This document shows positions 46,656 through 59,924 of a stretch of 64,000 nt of DNA, piece after piece. The stretch is from contig CM027382.1 in NCBI GenBank assembly GCA_015680905.1, positions 25,269,501-25,333,500 on the forward strand, read 5' to 3'. The position numbers were made by a program, and so were the translations under genes. The notes beneath the pieces are model-generated. The model ran no database searches. It was not told the DNA's origin and was given only the letters and a program-made list of their open reading frames with translations. The stretch is from Coptis chinensis (lineage: Eukaryota; Streptophyta; Magnoliopsida; Ranunculales; Ranunculaceae). The first letter of the stretch is position 1, and every line of letters starts with the position of its first letter.

Positions 46656-49600
46656 TCAACAGGAGGAGTGTGCTGCCATTCCGAAAATAGCACAACAAAC
46701 ATTAAACTTATCTTTCGGTAAGACTTTGGTCATCATATCCGACCCGTTCTTGTCGGTATGGATCTTCTCGATACACAAATGCTTTTCTTCGAGTACTTCT
46801 CTAATCCAATGATAACGCACGTGTATGTGCTTGGATCTAGAATGAAAACTCGGATTCTTACTCAAATGGATGGCGCCTCGACATATCACATAGAACTACA
46901 AAGCTGTTTTACGCTTTAGCCCTAGTTCGTCGAAGAACCTCTTCATCCATATCAACTCTTTGCAACATTCAGTGGCTGCAATATACTCGGCTTCTGTAGT
47001 GGAGAGAGCAACACACTTTTGCAACTTAGATTGCCAAGACACTGCTCTCCCTGCAAAAGTAACCAGATATACGGAGGTGGACTTCATCGAGTCAACATCA
47101 CCTGCCATGTCTGCATCAGTGTAGCCTTCAAGTAAGGGTTTACTTTCACCAAAGCACAAACACGATTTGGAAGTGTCACTGAGATATCTCAATATCCACT
47201 TAACACCTTCCTAATGTTCCTTACCCGGATTTGACAGAAAAAGACTTACAACGCCCACGGCGAAAGCTATATCCAGTCGTGTACACACCATTGCGTACAT
47301 CAAGCTGCCCATTATGGATGCATAAAGAATCTTTTCCATCTGACTCTGCTCATGCTCACCCTTTGGACACATCTCTTTGGTCATGCAGAACCGCCACCAA
47401 GCGAGGGCCCGGTTTGGTTTAAGCGATCCATGTTGAATCTCTTCAACACCTTCTCAATGTAGCTTTCTTGAAAGCCACAACTTTCCATTCTTTACGTCAC
47501 GAGTGGTCCGCATCCCAAGTATCTGCCTTGCTTGACCCAAATCCTTCATCTCAAAGGACATACTCAAGTCTTTCTTCAGCTTGGATATCTTGTTGATGTT
47601 TGGGCCAACTATCGACATATCATCTACATACAGCAATAGCACTATGAAATCCCCATCTGGAAATCTCTGAACAAACACACAATGATCGGAAGCAGACTTC
47701 TTGTATCCTTGCTTCGCCATAAAGAAATCAAACTTTGTGTACCACTGCTTCGGTGCTTACTTCAACCCATACAAGCTCTTTATCAGCTTGCATACTAGGT
47801 GCTCCTTGCCTTTTACCTCAAACCCCTCTGGCTGGTCCATGTAGACATCTTCTTCAAGGTCTCCATGAAGAAAAGCTGTCTTAACATCTAGCTGCTCAAC
47901 CTCTAGGTTCATACTTGCGATCATACCCAATACCACCCGGATAGAAGTCATCTTCACTACAGGAGAAAAAAATCTCATCAAAGTTAATCCCTTTTCTTTG
48001 ATCGAATCCCTTCACAACAAGGCAAGCTTTGTGCCTTGGGTGAGGATTGTTCTTCTCATGCTTGACTTTGTATATCCACTTATTCTTGAGAATTTTTCGT
48101 CCTTGCGGTTTCTCAACTAACTCATAAGTGTGATTCTTATGCAAAGAATCCATCTCGTCATGCATAACCTTCAACCACTTCTCCTTGTCTGTACCCTCAA
48201 GTGCCTCTTGATAGTATATAGGTTCTCCACCATCCGATAGTAGCACATACGTATGTGGTGGATACCTGGTTGAAGCTAGTCTCTCTCTGTCTGACCTCCT
48301 TGCCCCATCTGCTGGTGCCTCAGGAGGATGCACTTCTGCTTGCTATGGTGGTGGTTCATGCATCTCATCTGCATCTTCTATACCAATAGGTTCTATCCCA
48401 TCATGAGCAATAAGATTCTCATCATGAGCTTCAGGCTCATGATTATTTGCATTCTCAATGCCTTCTACACATTCCACAGTAGGAACTTCTGGTTCTGAAT
48501 CAATAACAAGATCATTGGTGAACGCCTGTAGCTTCTCACCCTCCTCAAAGTCTGCTATGGTTTGGTCTTCTAGGAACACAACATCTCGACTTCGGATTAC
48601 CTTCTTGTTAATCAGATCATAGAGTTTGTAACCAAACTTTTCATCTCCATAACCCAGAAAAATGCACTGCTTGGCTTTGTCATCAAGCTTGGATCTCTCA
48701 TCTTTCGGAATATGCACAAATGCCCTACACCCACATACCCTCAAGTATCCATAATCAACATCTCGCTCGACCATACTCTGCGGATAGTCACTATTCAGAG
48801 GCTTCGATGGCGATAGGTTGATCACATGCACGACTGTACGCATTGCTTCTACCCAGTAGGTTCTAGGTAGCTTAGAGTGAGACAGCATGCATCTCATCCT
48901 TTCTATAATGGTATGATTCATTCTCTCTGCTATTCCATTCTGTTGCGGTGTCTTGGGAGCGGTCTGCTCATAACGAATCCCATGACTCTGGCAATGCTCT
49001 TTAAATGGCCCAATGTACTCACCCACATTATCTGGGCGAATACACTTCAACAACTTCCCAGTCTCTCTTTCCACCATGCTGTGGAATTTCTCAAACACGC
49101 CAAGTACTTCATCCTTGGTCTTCAGACTATAGGCCCATATCTTTCTTGACACATCATCAATGAAGGTCACGAAGTATTAAGCTCCCCTATGGGACTTCAC
49201 TTTTATAGGACCACATAAGTCTGTGTGCACTAGTTCAAGGACATTGTCCTTTCTGTGAGACGGGAATCTTTGGAAAGACACCCTGTGTTGCTTTCCTACC
49301 AAACAATGAGTACATGTATTTAAATGTGTACCTTTGATGTCTGGCAAGGCCTTTTGCTTAGCAAGAACTTCCATCTCTTTTATGCCCATATGACACATTC
49401 TCTTGTGCCACAGTTCGGAGGAAGCTTCTTCTTCTGCCGCATTCACTTCTGCTTTACACAAACTAGCCTGTGTTTTGTAAAGAGAGCAAGTTTTCTTTCC
49501 TCTGGCTGCTACAATGGAACCTCTGCTCAGTTTCTATGCCCCGTTACCAAACGAGTTTACAAAGCCATCGTCATCTAATTTTCCAGCCGAAATTAGACTT

Positions 49601-50717
49601 AACCGAATGTCAGAGACATGTTTTACATCCTTGAGTGTCAAGGTATAGCCGACATTGGTTTCTACATGAACTTCTCCAATGCCTATAATCTTTGAGATGC
49701 CACTGTTACCCATCCTCACTTCACCATATTCACCATAGCTGTAGGTAGTGAAGAATCCTTCGTCGCGATTGTGGCGTGATAGGATGCTCCTATATCTATC
49801 ACCCACTCTGTATCCTGACATGAGGTACTAAGACAGCACACACCACAATCTGACACAATTCCCACTAGGTCATCGATTAGTGCAGTAGTAACTCTACCTG
49901 TGTTTCCATTCCTTTGCACCATGTCTTCATGTACACAGTTATTCTTCTCATCCCTCTTCAGTGTTCTGCACTCATATTTGAAGTGACCCTTGGTGGCACA
50001 ATAGTAGAATTGCCTCTCTGCCTTAGGAGTTCTAGCTTCACCCCTAGATTTACTTCTGTCATCACCTCTAGAGTGAGATGGTTTTCTGCTTTTACCTCTC
50101 CCCCGTTTCTCTGTGAAAAGGATCTTTGAGTGAGAGGAGCTTCCTTTTGAACTCCTTCTAGTCTCCTCATTCAACAAAGACATGGTAGCCATCTCCATGG
50201 TAACAATTCCATCCTTGGCTGCTCCGTGTAGAGAGACTGCTAATGTCTCCCAACTTTCAGGTAGAGAGCCTAATAGAAACAAAGCCTCAACTTCGCCTCT
50301 CAAACCAATCTTCATCAAATGCATCTGATTGATGGTAATCTATAATTCGTTAAGATGCTCAGACATTGAAGAATCTTCTTGGTACTTCGTATCGGCAAAC
50401 TTCTTAACGACCAACACTTTGTTTCCACCCGACTTCCTCTCATAAAGGTCTTTGAGTTTCTTCCACAAGCTGAAGGCTGTAGTCTCTTGGGACACATGGT
50501 GAAAGACACTGTCGTCAATCCACTGTTGAATGTATCCAATCGCTTTTCTGTCAAGCTTTTTCCACTCAGCCTCATCAGTCTTTTCTGGTTTTACTTCCCC
50601 ATTCTCAATAGGTAGTGCTAAGTCCCTGCAATATAGCAAGTCTTCCATCTTGGCTTTCCAAATGGTGTAGTTTTTCCTATTCAAACTCGTCATGCGAGTG
50701 TCAATGGACTTGTCCAT
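46656..50717 (-). pseudogene. Copia A copy 2 gag-pol, frame-broken
   Basis: Gag from Met at 50717 (MDKSIDTRMTSLNRKNYTIW; YERKSGGNKVLVVKKFAD), a stop near 50340, then gag to zinc knuckle (FYYCATKGHFKYEC, first Cys changed to Phe) and protease WVIDIGASYH (DIG in place of D-S/T-G). GAG-pre-integrase LWHKRMCHMG ... CTHCLVGKQHRVSF (49.4 kb), integrase core TFIDDVSRKIWAYSLKTKDE ... AERMNHTIIERMRCMLS (49.17-48.34 kb), RT with LDVKTAFLHGDLEEDVYM (47.9 kb) and LLYVDDM (47.63 kb), RNase H YTDADMAGDVDSMKSTSVY and ALSTTEAEYIAATE (47.13-46.96 kb). Domain order int-RT-RH confirms copia; text resembles Tnt1 (Tork lineage). At least six breaks. Confidence 0.93.
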
Positions 50718-50808
50718 CTCTACAAGTTATTTAAACTCAAATCTTCTCTCAGGAGTTTTGTCAAACACCTTCCAACCAAGATTTGGATAACACCCTAGGC
50801 TAATCTAA

Positions 50809-50825
50809 CCAAGGCTTTGATACCA
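50809..50825 (-). other. Primer binding site of copia A copy 2
   Basis: Minus strand TGGTATCAAAGCCTTGG, two bases after the 5' LTR; initiator tRNA-Met type with one G to A change relative to copies 1 and 3. Confidence 0.9.
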
Positions 50826-50827
50826 CT

Positions 50828-51436
50828 TGTTGGGGTTTATACCAATGCCAATCGATTCCCCCACTACACAGATAACTTGTATTTGAACACAATCCAACTC
50901 CAGACAAATTCTAAATATCAACTACAACTTATACTAACATGCCCAACTTGCTAAACACCTATTAACAACAGATAATAATGTAAAGCAGAATTAAACGCAT
51001 ACCACAACACAAAGATATACCGTGGTTCGGCCAATGGTGCCTACTTCCACAAGAGCTCGTCTTTATATAAAGTGGGAAGGAAGATTACAATCTCTCCTTT
51101 CAGTCTCTCACCTTACTAGATCACTCTTATCTTTTTATAGGGTTGTATCTCTGTAAAGGTTATCTCTCAATCTTGATAGCTTTCAAGATTAGGTTTTCTC
51201 TCTCTGGTTGCTTGCTTGCATTAGTCCTTGGTTTTCCAAAACCTTGATTTTGTTTTTATAGAAAAAAACAAATTTCGCGGTTACTGTAGTGAAGCCCACG
51301 AAATTAGACTTGGGGTCGTTTTATAACAAGATTTCTAGAGGTCTTCTACGGCATGCTGGAATTCGGTCACCTTCGACATCTCAACTTGAGAATGAATTCC
51401 TTTCCTCCTCTTGTGAGGGATATGATAAAGCCAACA
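50828..51436 (-). repeat. 5' LTR of copia A copy 2
   Basis: Plus-strand start tgttggggtttataccaatg at 50828, end ataaagccaaca at 51436. Confidence 0.93.
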
Positions 51437-51509
51437 CCATGACTTAGTTTTGATCAGGACAATCTTCTTTTATTGAATTAGGCCATTTGGAGTCTATTAT
51501 ATATATATA

Positions 51510-51835
51510 TATATATGCTGTTATTTGGGTAATATGGAAGAATAGAAATCATCACATTTTCAGGAGCAAAGAATGCTCGGTATCACAAACAGTCAGGGAG
51601 ATCAAAGGCGTGTCGTGGTATTGGATGTTCAATTCTAAGGAAAGGCGACAGTACCAATTCAGGAATTTGGTACCTTTTGTGATAATGGCTGACTCCGGGG
51701 GAGTAATATTTTAGGGATGCTATGTTCTTTTGTTTCCCTATATGTTTTCATTTTAGTTGCAGAAGGTACTTGTGATGTTCTCATTCACTATCTGTAATAG
51801 TGCATTGCACTTCCTTTCTAATAAAATCTACTTAC

Positions 51836-51864
<29 letters not shown>
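51510..51864 (+). mobile_element. 5'-truncated LINE with poly(A) tail
   Basis: The frame AVIWVIWKNRNHHIFRSKEC matches the last residues of plant L1-type LINE polyproteins (IWxxRNxxIF). It is followed by a 3' UTR with ctaataaaatctacttac and about 27 A (51837-51864). Its first bases (atatgctgttatttgggtaa) also occur at 45836-45857, showing they were part of the local duplication. Confidence 0.78.
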
Positions 51865-51868
<4 letters not shown>

Positions 51869-52015
51869 AAGCTTCGTAGTTCGTATAGTCTGATGAGCCC
51901 ATACACCAGGAAAGAATGCCATTAACTCCAGCTCCTATAAACACGCTGCATGAGCTGAACTGCTAAAATACTTGTGCTCCTAAAAGGATTTATGAGTTTC
52001 TCTATTACGTACTTG

Positions 52016-53130
52016 ATAAACGTAAAATTGAATAATTTACCTACGAAATGAACGATGAAACTCAAAACGCAAGTGAAACTAAACTTAATTACACGTTGCT
52101 ATCAAAGATTTCTATACTCTCAATTCTATCGAAATAAAGTGGAGTAAAAAGTTCGTTCCACTCTTAGTTCTTTAGCATTCAAGTTTCCTAGATTGACTAA
52201 TCTATTCAAAGTCTAATGAGAGAAATGGTGGGAATTATACTACGATGTGAATTAAAACTAGACGTAATATAAAGATTATAACTTTATTAAATTTAACTAA
52301 ACAATAATTGAATTATAAATTAATAACTAAGAATTGAATAACAACAACTGAAATTAGATCTAACAATTTTAAATGACAAAATCGAAATGAACAAGAAATA
52401 ACTATTTTATTTATCTAATCAATGAAGAACTATGATTCAAAGAATTAATCTAAAACAATGTATGAAACTAATTAATTTAACTAATTGAATTCAAAACTAG
52501 ATCTACAAGCTATTTTAATGGCTACCCTCTATTCTAGATTCTCTAACTATATCTTTCTTAAGAGCTAAGTCTTGTTTTATGTAAAGGAGGAGACCATATC
52601 CACAATTTCGTGCATGGGTTGAGGTCTCATGTTTTGGGCCGGAAAATCGAGCCCAAAGCCCAATTTCTTCAGTTCACAGAGCCCGTTTCAGTTGGCTTTG
52701 ACTTCAGCAGACTTTTCGTCCACTTCTGCTCCTGTGATTGGGTCAAGGCTTAGACCATTGGAAAGTTCTTTTCGAGCCAGTCGTTTTGACGTAAGGTAGG
52801 CTCAAATCCAAGGCCTAAGTCCAAAGATATGGTCTTCGAAAGTTCTGCTGACTTGTGCACTGTTTCTGCCCGTGTTGACTTTTCAGCTTTTAACCGGGCT
52901 TCATAAAGGCTTTGGCTCCTTGAATCTTGGCCTTTATCACAAAACTTCTTAGCAACCAACCCTTTGCTCCTTTATATCGCCAAAATGGCACATTTCTGCA
53001 CATAATTGAGTTCCATGCCTGAAATATATAAAAACACGTAATTAGCATTAACTCTTATTTATTACTCGCATAATTGGTCTAAAAGTAGTATTATTAAGGG
53101 GTTAAAACTATAGTTTTGGACTCTTATCAA
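52016..53130 (-). repeat. 3' LTR of the gypsy element
   Basis: 1115 bp. Its first ~385 bp are about 97% the same as 60278-60676. It ends ggactcttatca followed by aaccacccccaaac. Confidence 0.88.
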
Positions 53131-55370
53131 ACCACCCCCAAACAACATTTTGCTTGTCCTCAAGCAAATATGAGAAATTAGTATAAGTGACCAAAAATTG
53201 AGTTCTAACTAATCTCGTTTCGCCGAGTGCGATTACATTGACCATATGCAACAAAGCCTTAAACCACTAGGAATTCCCTAGTGGACGAGTTATAGCCTCG
53301 TGAGAGTTTTCCAGTGAAGGTACTCACAAACTTCATCTATACTACAACGACTTAGAAATAAAACTATTATTTCCTTATATATGTCTCAATTATCTATACA
53401 TCTCACTAGCAATGAATACAGAATAATCAAGTCGAAACCTAAACTAATATATGTATAATAATCTATCATCTACGAATAAACATATTTGAAATGAGTAATA
53501 CTATGAGATGAACTAGCAGGTCCGTTTCTGAAAACTCGGAATAGCGTCCTTAAGTAGGTCCTCACATAAATGTCAAGACAAAACCACTTTCGATTTTTCC
53601 GCTCAAGTTTTTAGCTACTCGATTAATGCGATGGGCACACTTTACCTTACAAACTCAATGACACACAAGGATGCCGGAGTTGATCAAACACATCTGCCAC
53701 TTACTATCACACTAACCTATTCCTAATTGAGCTAGAGGTCTTTATTAGGTGTTGCGGGGATTAGGAGATTTTTTTAAGAAGGAAGGAAATGGATATTCAA
53801 AAAGAACAAGTCTGAGATAATAGAGTCTTCATATTATGTAACTAGAGAAAACCTTATTCTTTACTTTTGCTTCTACACTTGTTTCCATCCTTAGCCACAT
53901 TTTTTTTTTTTCTCTTTTTCTTTGGCTTTTGACTTATTGATTCTATTTTTGGAGTTCTAACTCTTTATTTTATTTATTTTTTTTTTTTTATTTATTTATT
54001 TATTTTTATTTGGATGGAAACTTACTTTTCTCTTCTGAAGAGCGACTAACGAATTCTTGATTTCAAAGGTTATTCTCTTTTTCTATTCTTCATCTCTATT
54101 CTCAAACTTATTCAAAGAATTGGGTAGGTTGATTTTTTATTTTGTTTTGTTTTGTAACAGGGTAAATGATTTGTGGTTTATGAAAGGCTAAAGAAAGGCT
54201 CAGAGAGGCGACTAGCGGAAAATAATTCATAGGTTGGAATTTCTAGCTATATCGATCCAAAGATGGCCTAAATTCTCGCTTAGGATATGATATAGTGATC
54301 TAGCAAGTGGACGTGTGATTTCTCTATCCAGATTTTACTTCTCCCTCGTGTCATTTCTCAAATGTGTCACTCATATAAGGCTTTAGGCTATATTCTCACA
54401 TGATTTGTAGAATAAGTACTCTAGCCTAGATTTCATAAACTTACTTCCAACAATCATAGATACTCATGTAACATATTTATAGATAGATGCAAGGATTATT
54501 ACCTACATATTAGCCTAAGTTTCTAAAAACTATTCTAATGCAAAAGCTACGTGAGACTTCTAGATTATTGAGAGCATAGAGAAAGAAAACAATACCAATG
54601 TTCCTAAGTGTATAGCATACTTTGTATTTATATTTTTAAATTTTTTGAATTTTTTAGCTAGAAAACAAGTGCATATTATACATATCTATATCCTAACAGA
54701 TGTCTTAATTACACGTGTTTCTATCCCCCCCCCCCCCCAAATAAGAAGCATGCTTTGTCTTCAAAGTATTTTAAATAAAGAGGGTAGGAAAATACCATTG
54801 AAATGCGTGAAATTCCGAAACATCTGCAAAACAAGGTTATAACATACTAATATAGAAAAGAAAAACTGACGCAACTCTATAAGAGTTCCACCCGTTATGG
54901 GGTTAATGAGAAATAGATTGCTTGGGACATAAGCAGACACTTACTGAAACTAACACTTACCTGTACTCCCATTTAAACATTGTCCTCCTCATTTCCCTCT
55001 TCAAAGAGATGAGGTTCTTTCGCATCCTGCCATGCCATGATAACTTGCCAAGCTCGCCGCCGTGTGTCGTCAACTTGTGCTAACCTGTCTAGTGTTACTA
55101 TGTCCGATGGGGTGTAAGGAGCAACCAAATGAGGTTGCACCTGCCATCCCGGCCAAGTCATTACTCGAAATGAGCGAACCACCCAATTGGTGGGTCTCAT
55201 GACTTCAACCCTATTCCAATCCGTGAACTAGGTACATAATTATGGTAGACAACTGTGCAGGATGCGACAAACCAAAACAGGCATAAGAAGATAATTAAGG
55301 AATAGCATCAGCCGCTAAATAATTCATGATGTCAGCATACCATGGTGTAGAAAAAATAGCATACAAATAC
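53131..55370. other. Gypsy 3' region without integrase
   Basis: AT-rich spacer with T-rich low complexity (53900-54010) and a run of 14 C (54725-54738). A minus-strand frame 55200-54973 (WPGWQVQPHLVAPYTPSDIV) has no known domain. The HHCC, D-D-E integrase motifs expected after RNase H are not found. Confidence 0.6.
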
Positions 55371-55374
55371 TCAT

Positions 55375-58300
55375 CAGGAAAATAGTCGGTTATGGACTCC
55401 GAATCACTATCATCGTCAGTTTGTCAGTCTAGATAAGTGGTCGGCAACTACGTTTTCGACCCCCTCATTTGTCATTTATTTCTAATGTGAATTCTTACAG
55501 GAGAAGAATCAATCGGATCAACCTCTGCTTAGCATCCTTCTTTGCGAGAAGGTACCTAAAGGATGCATGGTCCGTGTAAACTAGAGTCTTAAAACCAACC
55601 AAATAAGGACGAAACTTATCTAAAGCATAAACGACAGCTAAGAATTCTTTTTCAGTAGTTGTATAATTTCTTTGAGCATCGTTTAGAGTTTTACTAGCAT
55701 AATAAATAATAGTGGATTTATTATCTAGTTTCTGTCCCAAGACAACACCAATTGCATAATCACTAGCATCACACATGAGTTCGAAAGGTTTAGACCAATC
55801 GGGAGGCTGTATAATGGGTGCAGAAGTTAAAGCGGCTTTTAAAGTTTCAAAAGCCTGTTTACAGTTAAAATTAAAATCAAAGATGGCATCCTTTAAAAGC
55901 AGATTAGTTAGCGGCCTAGCTATTTTCGAAAAATCTTTGATAAAACGCCTATAAAAACCTGCATGGCCTAGAAAGGCTCTAATATCACGGACAGTCCATG
56001 GTATAGGTAGAGTCGCTATCTTATCTAGTTTGGCCTTATCAACTTCTATGTCATCACTAGATACAATGTGACCTAGTACTATGCCCTTTTTTGCCATGAA
56101 ATGACATGTTTCCCAATTCAAAACTAGACTCTTCTCTTCACACCGTGTCAAAACCTTAGATAGGTTAGATAGGCAATCAGTGAAAGAGTCTCCATAGATA
56201 GAAAAATCATCCATGAATACTTCCATGAAACGTTCTACCATGTCACTAAATATATGAAGCATACACCGCTGGAAGGTACCAGGAGCATTACAAAGGCCAA
56301 AAGGCATTTGTTTATAGGCGTATGTTCCAAAAGGACATGTAAAGGTAGTCTTTTCTTGGTCATCAATATCAATAATAATTTGGAAATAGCTAGAGTAGCC
56401 ATCCAAAAAACATTAAAAAGCATGACCAGCTAGACGTTCTAGCATCTGATCTGTAAAGGGTAATGGAAAATGATCTTTTCGTGTCATGGCATTTAAACGT
56501 CTGTAATCAATACAGATCCTCCATTTCATAGGACCATGTGTGCAACATATTCACCCTTGGCATTACATACCATTGTAATCCCTGATTTTTTTGGAACTAC
56601 ATAAATAGGGCTGACCCATTCTCTATCAGAGATTGGGTATATGATACCCGCATCAAGTAAAGTAAGACTTCTTCCCTGACTACTTCTTTCATGGCCGGGT
56701 TCAAACGATGCTGAGGTTCGTGAGAAGTCTTTGCGTTATCCTCCAAATGGATACGGTGAGTGAACACATTAGGGTCAATTCCCTTAATATCGGCTAGGGA
56801 CCAACCAATCGCAGAATGATGTTCCTTAATCACCTTGATTAAACGAGTCTCTTCCTCCTTAGATAACAGAGAAGATATAATTACCGGATGGCTACCATCC
56901 GGATCAAAGTGAATATATTTTAACTTTCGGGAGGAAGAGTTTTAAGCACCGGGTGGTTGGTATGTCGATAAAAGCTTCTGGGGTGTCCTCATCTTGAGTA
57001 ATGAATACTTGCTTAGGTAGTAGGTCTTCAAACTCTGTATATGGAGCAACTGAAGGTTCTACGATTTGTGTAGACTCGAAGATGGTGTTGACTTCTTGTA
57101 CGTAGGAGTCATTGACAAAATCTAAACTTCTAAAAGAAAGGAATTTATGCATATGGTTTTCTGAAAACGTGTTATTAAAGTAATCTTGCGCTAAGCTCTC
57201 GATCATGCTAATCTCTCCATCTATAGACGAATCTGGTATCTATTTCATCATTTTAAAAACATTTATCTCAACCGAAAAATGGCCAAAAGACAAGGACATC
57301 GAACCATTTCGGCAGTTTATAAGCGCGTTGGTAATTGCCAAAAATGGACACCCTAAGATGATCGGAACAGAGTCATTAACGACTTTTGTATCAAGGATAA
57401 CAAAATCAGTAGGATAGTAGAAATCCTGGACCTTAACTAGCACGTTTTCAACCACACCCTTAGGATACTTAATAGACATATCCGCTAATTGCAACGTCAT
57501 TTGAGTAGGTTGCATCTCTTGTAGACCTATTTGTTTGTATAAATAATAAGGAAGTAAGTTGACACTTGCCCCGAGGTCTAATAAAGTGGTGGTCGTGTGA
57601 GAATCTCCTAAGGTGCATTGTACAGTAGGACGACCAGGGTCCTTGTACTTCACAATTCCATTATGTTCTGTTAAAGTTGGAAATTGTTCAGTTAGAAAGG
57701 CGTCTTTAGGAATATTTGTCCTACGCCTAGTAGTGCACAACTCCTTAAGAAACTTAGCGTGGTGAGGTAATTTTTTAATTGCTTCGAGAAAGGGTAGGTT
57801 AATCGTTAAATTCTTGAATACTTCCCTAATCTCGTCAAAGTTTGTATCTCGTTTAACATAACTAATTTACGGGGAAACGATGGGTGTCTCTCTATGCTTA
57901 GCGTATGGTTCATTTGGATGTCTAACCTTTGCTTTTTGTTTCTTAGGTTGTGGTTTAACCGGGTACCCTCTGGGGGGTAGGCTCTTTAGTTTCCATTTCG
58001 GTATCTAGTTCAATCTCCTGTGTAAGGACTACTTGTGGGGTAACTATAGGCATAGTTACATTGTTGTCAACCACTCTACCAGAATGGAGAGTAGTGATGG
58101 CATTTAGCTCACCTACGTTTACATTTTCCGTACTAGTATTACCGTTCACCTCAAAGGTTGTGTTTGGTGTTTTAGGATTAGGTATCGCTTGTTCTGGAAA
58201 TACACCTTTGGGTTGTACTTTCTCTTGAGCTAGCTACTGTAAGGAAAGTTGGATGGCTTGCAAAATCTGTTGTTGAGATTGCATAAAGGTATCGAAACGA

Positions 58301-59683
58301 TCCGGTTGTGGAAGAGTGTTAGCTATAGGTTGTGTGATAGGAACTATGTCACGTTGATTATTTATGGGTGGATTGTGATAGTTATTATTATTAACTGGAA
58401 CGATACCTCAATTTGCATTATAATTATTATTGTTATAATTATTATAATTGCCCTGACCTTGTCGTGGTTGCGCTTGGTTGTTATAATTATTATAATTACC
58501 CTGACCTTGTCCTTGTCGTGGTGGAGGTTGGTTATAATTGTTTGCTTGCCTAACATTTTGATTATTAAATCCGGAGTTGTTACTTGTTGATTATTTCTCC
58601 ATTTGAAGTTGGGGTGTTGTCTCCAAGGGAGTTAGGAATAGGATAACTATTAATTGAGTAAAGCGTTATCTTGTTGTAATAATGTTTGTTGTTAAATAAC
58701 GAAAGGACAATAGGAGTTGGGGTGCTCACGGACTCAAACAGAAATTACATGGGTTGGAGTTGACATTCATGACGGGGATAGGTTTTGTTGGACAAAAATA
58801 GCCTCTAACTTTTAGTTAGAGATTCGATTAAATTTTAAGTTCGGATCGGGTTTCATCTCAAACATACCGGTGGCTTTAGCTGTTGTAGAAGAACTAGCGG
58901 AACGGGAGATGTCATCACTACCCCCATTTATTATTCCGCTTTAGTCTCGATCTTTTAAAAATTTATAAGCCTCAGGGCTCCTTTACTTAAGAAACTACCC
59001 CATTCATTATGTCAATGACTTCTTTTATGGTGGTGTAGAAGTCCTTTGAAAAGGCCGCGAACTAACATGTCTTTCGCGAGGTTATGGTGTGGACACTCTA
59101 TAAGTAGGTCGGTGAAATGATTCCAAGCCTCTGAAAATGATTCATGAGGATTCTGTCGAAAGAAATGAATTTTGGAAAGCATTTCATCGGTCTTCAGTGG
59201 TGGGTAAAAATGTTCCATAAACAGTTGAACAAGTTTAGCCCACGAGTCCACAGAATTAGGCGTTTGGGCAGTTAACCAAGATGCCGCCTTATCGGCTAAG
59301 GTGAAGGGAAATACCCTCAGTTTAATTTGTTCAGCACCAACCGAAGGATGGTGGAAAGTAGTAAGGACTTGGTCAATCCTACGCATGTGCTGATAAAGTT
59401 TTTCATGGTCTAACCCATGAAAAATGGGTAACAAATTAAATATATTTGGAGGGATTCGGAAATGCCCCACTAGGTCTGATAGAACGATGCAAGATTTCGG
59501 GGTATCGCTCAAGGCTTTGTAAAAGTCTGAGAGAGGAGACTCTCTTTCTTCAGCCATAATCTCAGGTGTGGTTTGTGGTGTGCTAGCTAGAGGTGAAGTG
59601 AGTGGTATACTAGAAAGGCGTGTTTGTTGACATTGTCGGTTAATTCTATTAGGTGTTTTTTTTCGGCCTGACCTTAATCTCAT
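55375..59683 (-). pseudogene. Gypsy gag-pol remnant (gag, protease, RT, RNase H)
   Basis: Gag from Met at 59683 (MRLRSGRKK...), with GHFRIPPNIFNLLPIFHGLD, DKAASWLTAQTPNSVDSWA and FMEHFYPPLKT, ends 59012. Then an Asn/Gln-rich tract (58560-58370) and protease 57740-57240 with TTTLLDLGASVNLLPYYLYK. The RT block 56406-55495 has DGYSSYFQI, FGTYAYKQMPFGLCNAPGTF and the catalytic FMDDFSIYG (two adjacent Asp kept), then RNase H with CDASDYAIGVVLGQ and TTTEKEFLAVVYALDKFRPY. A trace of VENVVADHLSRL follows near 55460. Stops and shifts separate the blocks. Confidence 0.92.
58370..58560 (-). repeat. Low-complexity Asn/Tyr/Gln-rich coding repeat in gypsy gag-pol
   Basis: Alternating ttgttataattattataatt and ccctgaccttgtcgtgg blocks, twice. 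On the minus strand this encodes QGQGNYNNYNN-type repeats. Confidence 0.7.
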
Positions 59684-59924
59684 GCAAGGCTAAGACTAAT
59701 CTTAATGCAAAACAACAACACTCCAAGCAATCCTGATATGCTAGCATGAACCTCTAACAGAATATGCGAGGTGTGGAAGAAAAGAGTACCTGAAAGCTTC
59801 CTTGCTTCGCTTATGAATAGCATCTTGTGTACGCGTGCTCAGTGTATATAACAAGTTAGAACACTGAAAACTTGAAAGAAATGGAAGTTTGAAACAAACC
59901 TGTGGAAATCGGGCAGTTTCAGCA

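Larger units (their letters stand above)
45975..51436 (-). mobile_element. Ty1/copia LTR retrotransposon, family A copy 2
   Basis: LTRs 45975-46604 (3') and 50828-51436 (5'). Primer site 50809-50825 and a purine tract (ggagagggaga on the minus strand) beside 46604. Same family as 7837-13288 and 60686-64000. It inserted into the duplicated FMO exon. Coding frames are longer than in copy 1 but still broken. Confidence 0.95.

Noticed and set aside
49324..49578. Open frames on the strand opposite to copia A copy 2
   Set aside because: Shadows of the gag-pol reading frame; no independent motif.
52750..52959. 69-residue minus frame in the gypsy LTR
   Set aside because: Lies wholly in LTR sequence, with no domain; chance frame.
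54725..54738. Run of 14 C
   Set aside because: Simple homopolymer; its exact length is unreliable and no structure accompanies it.
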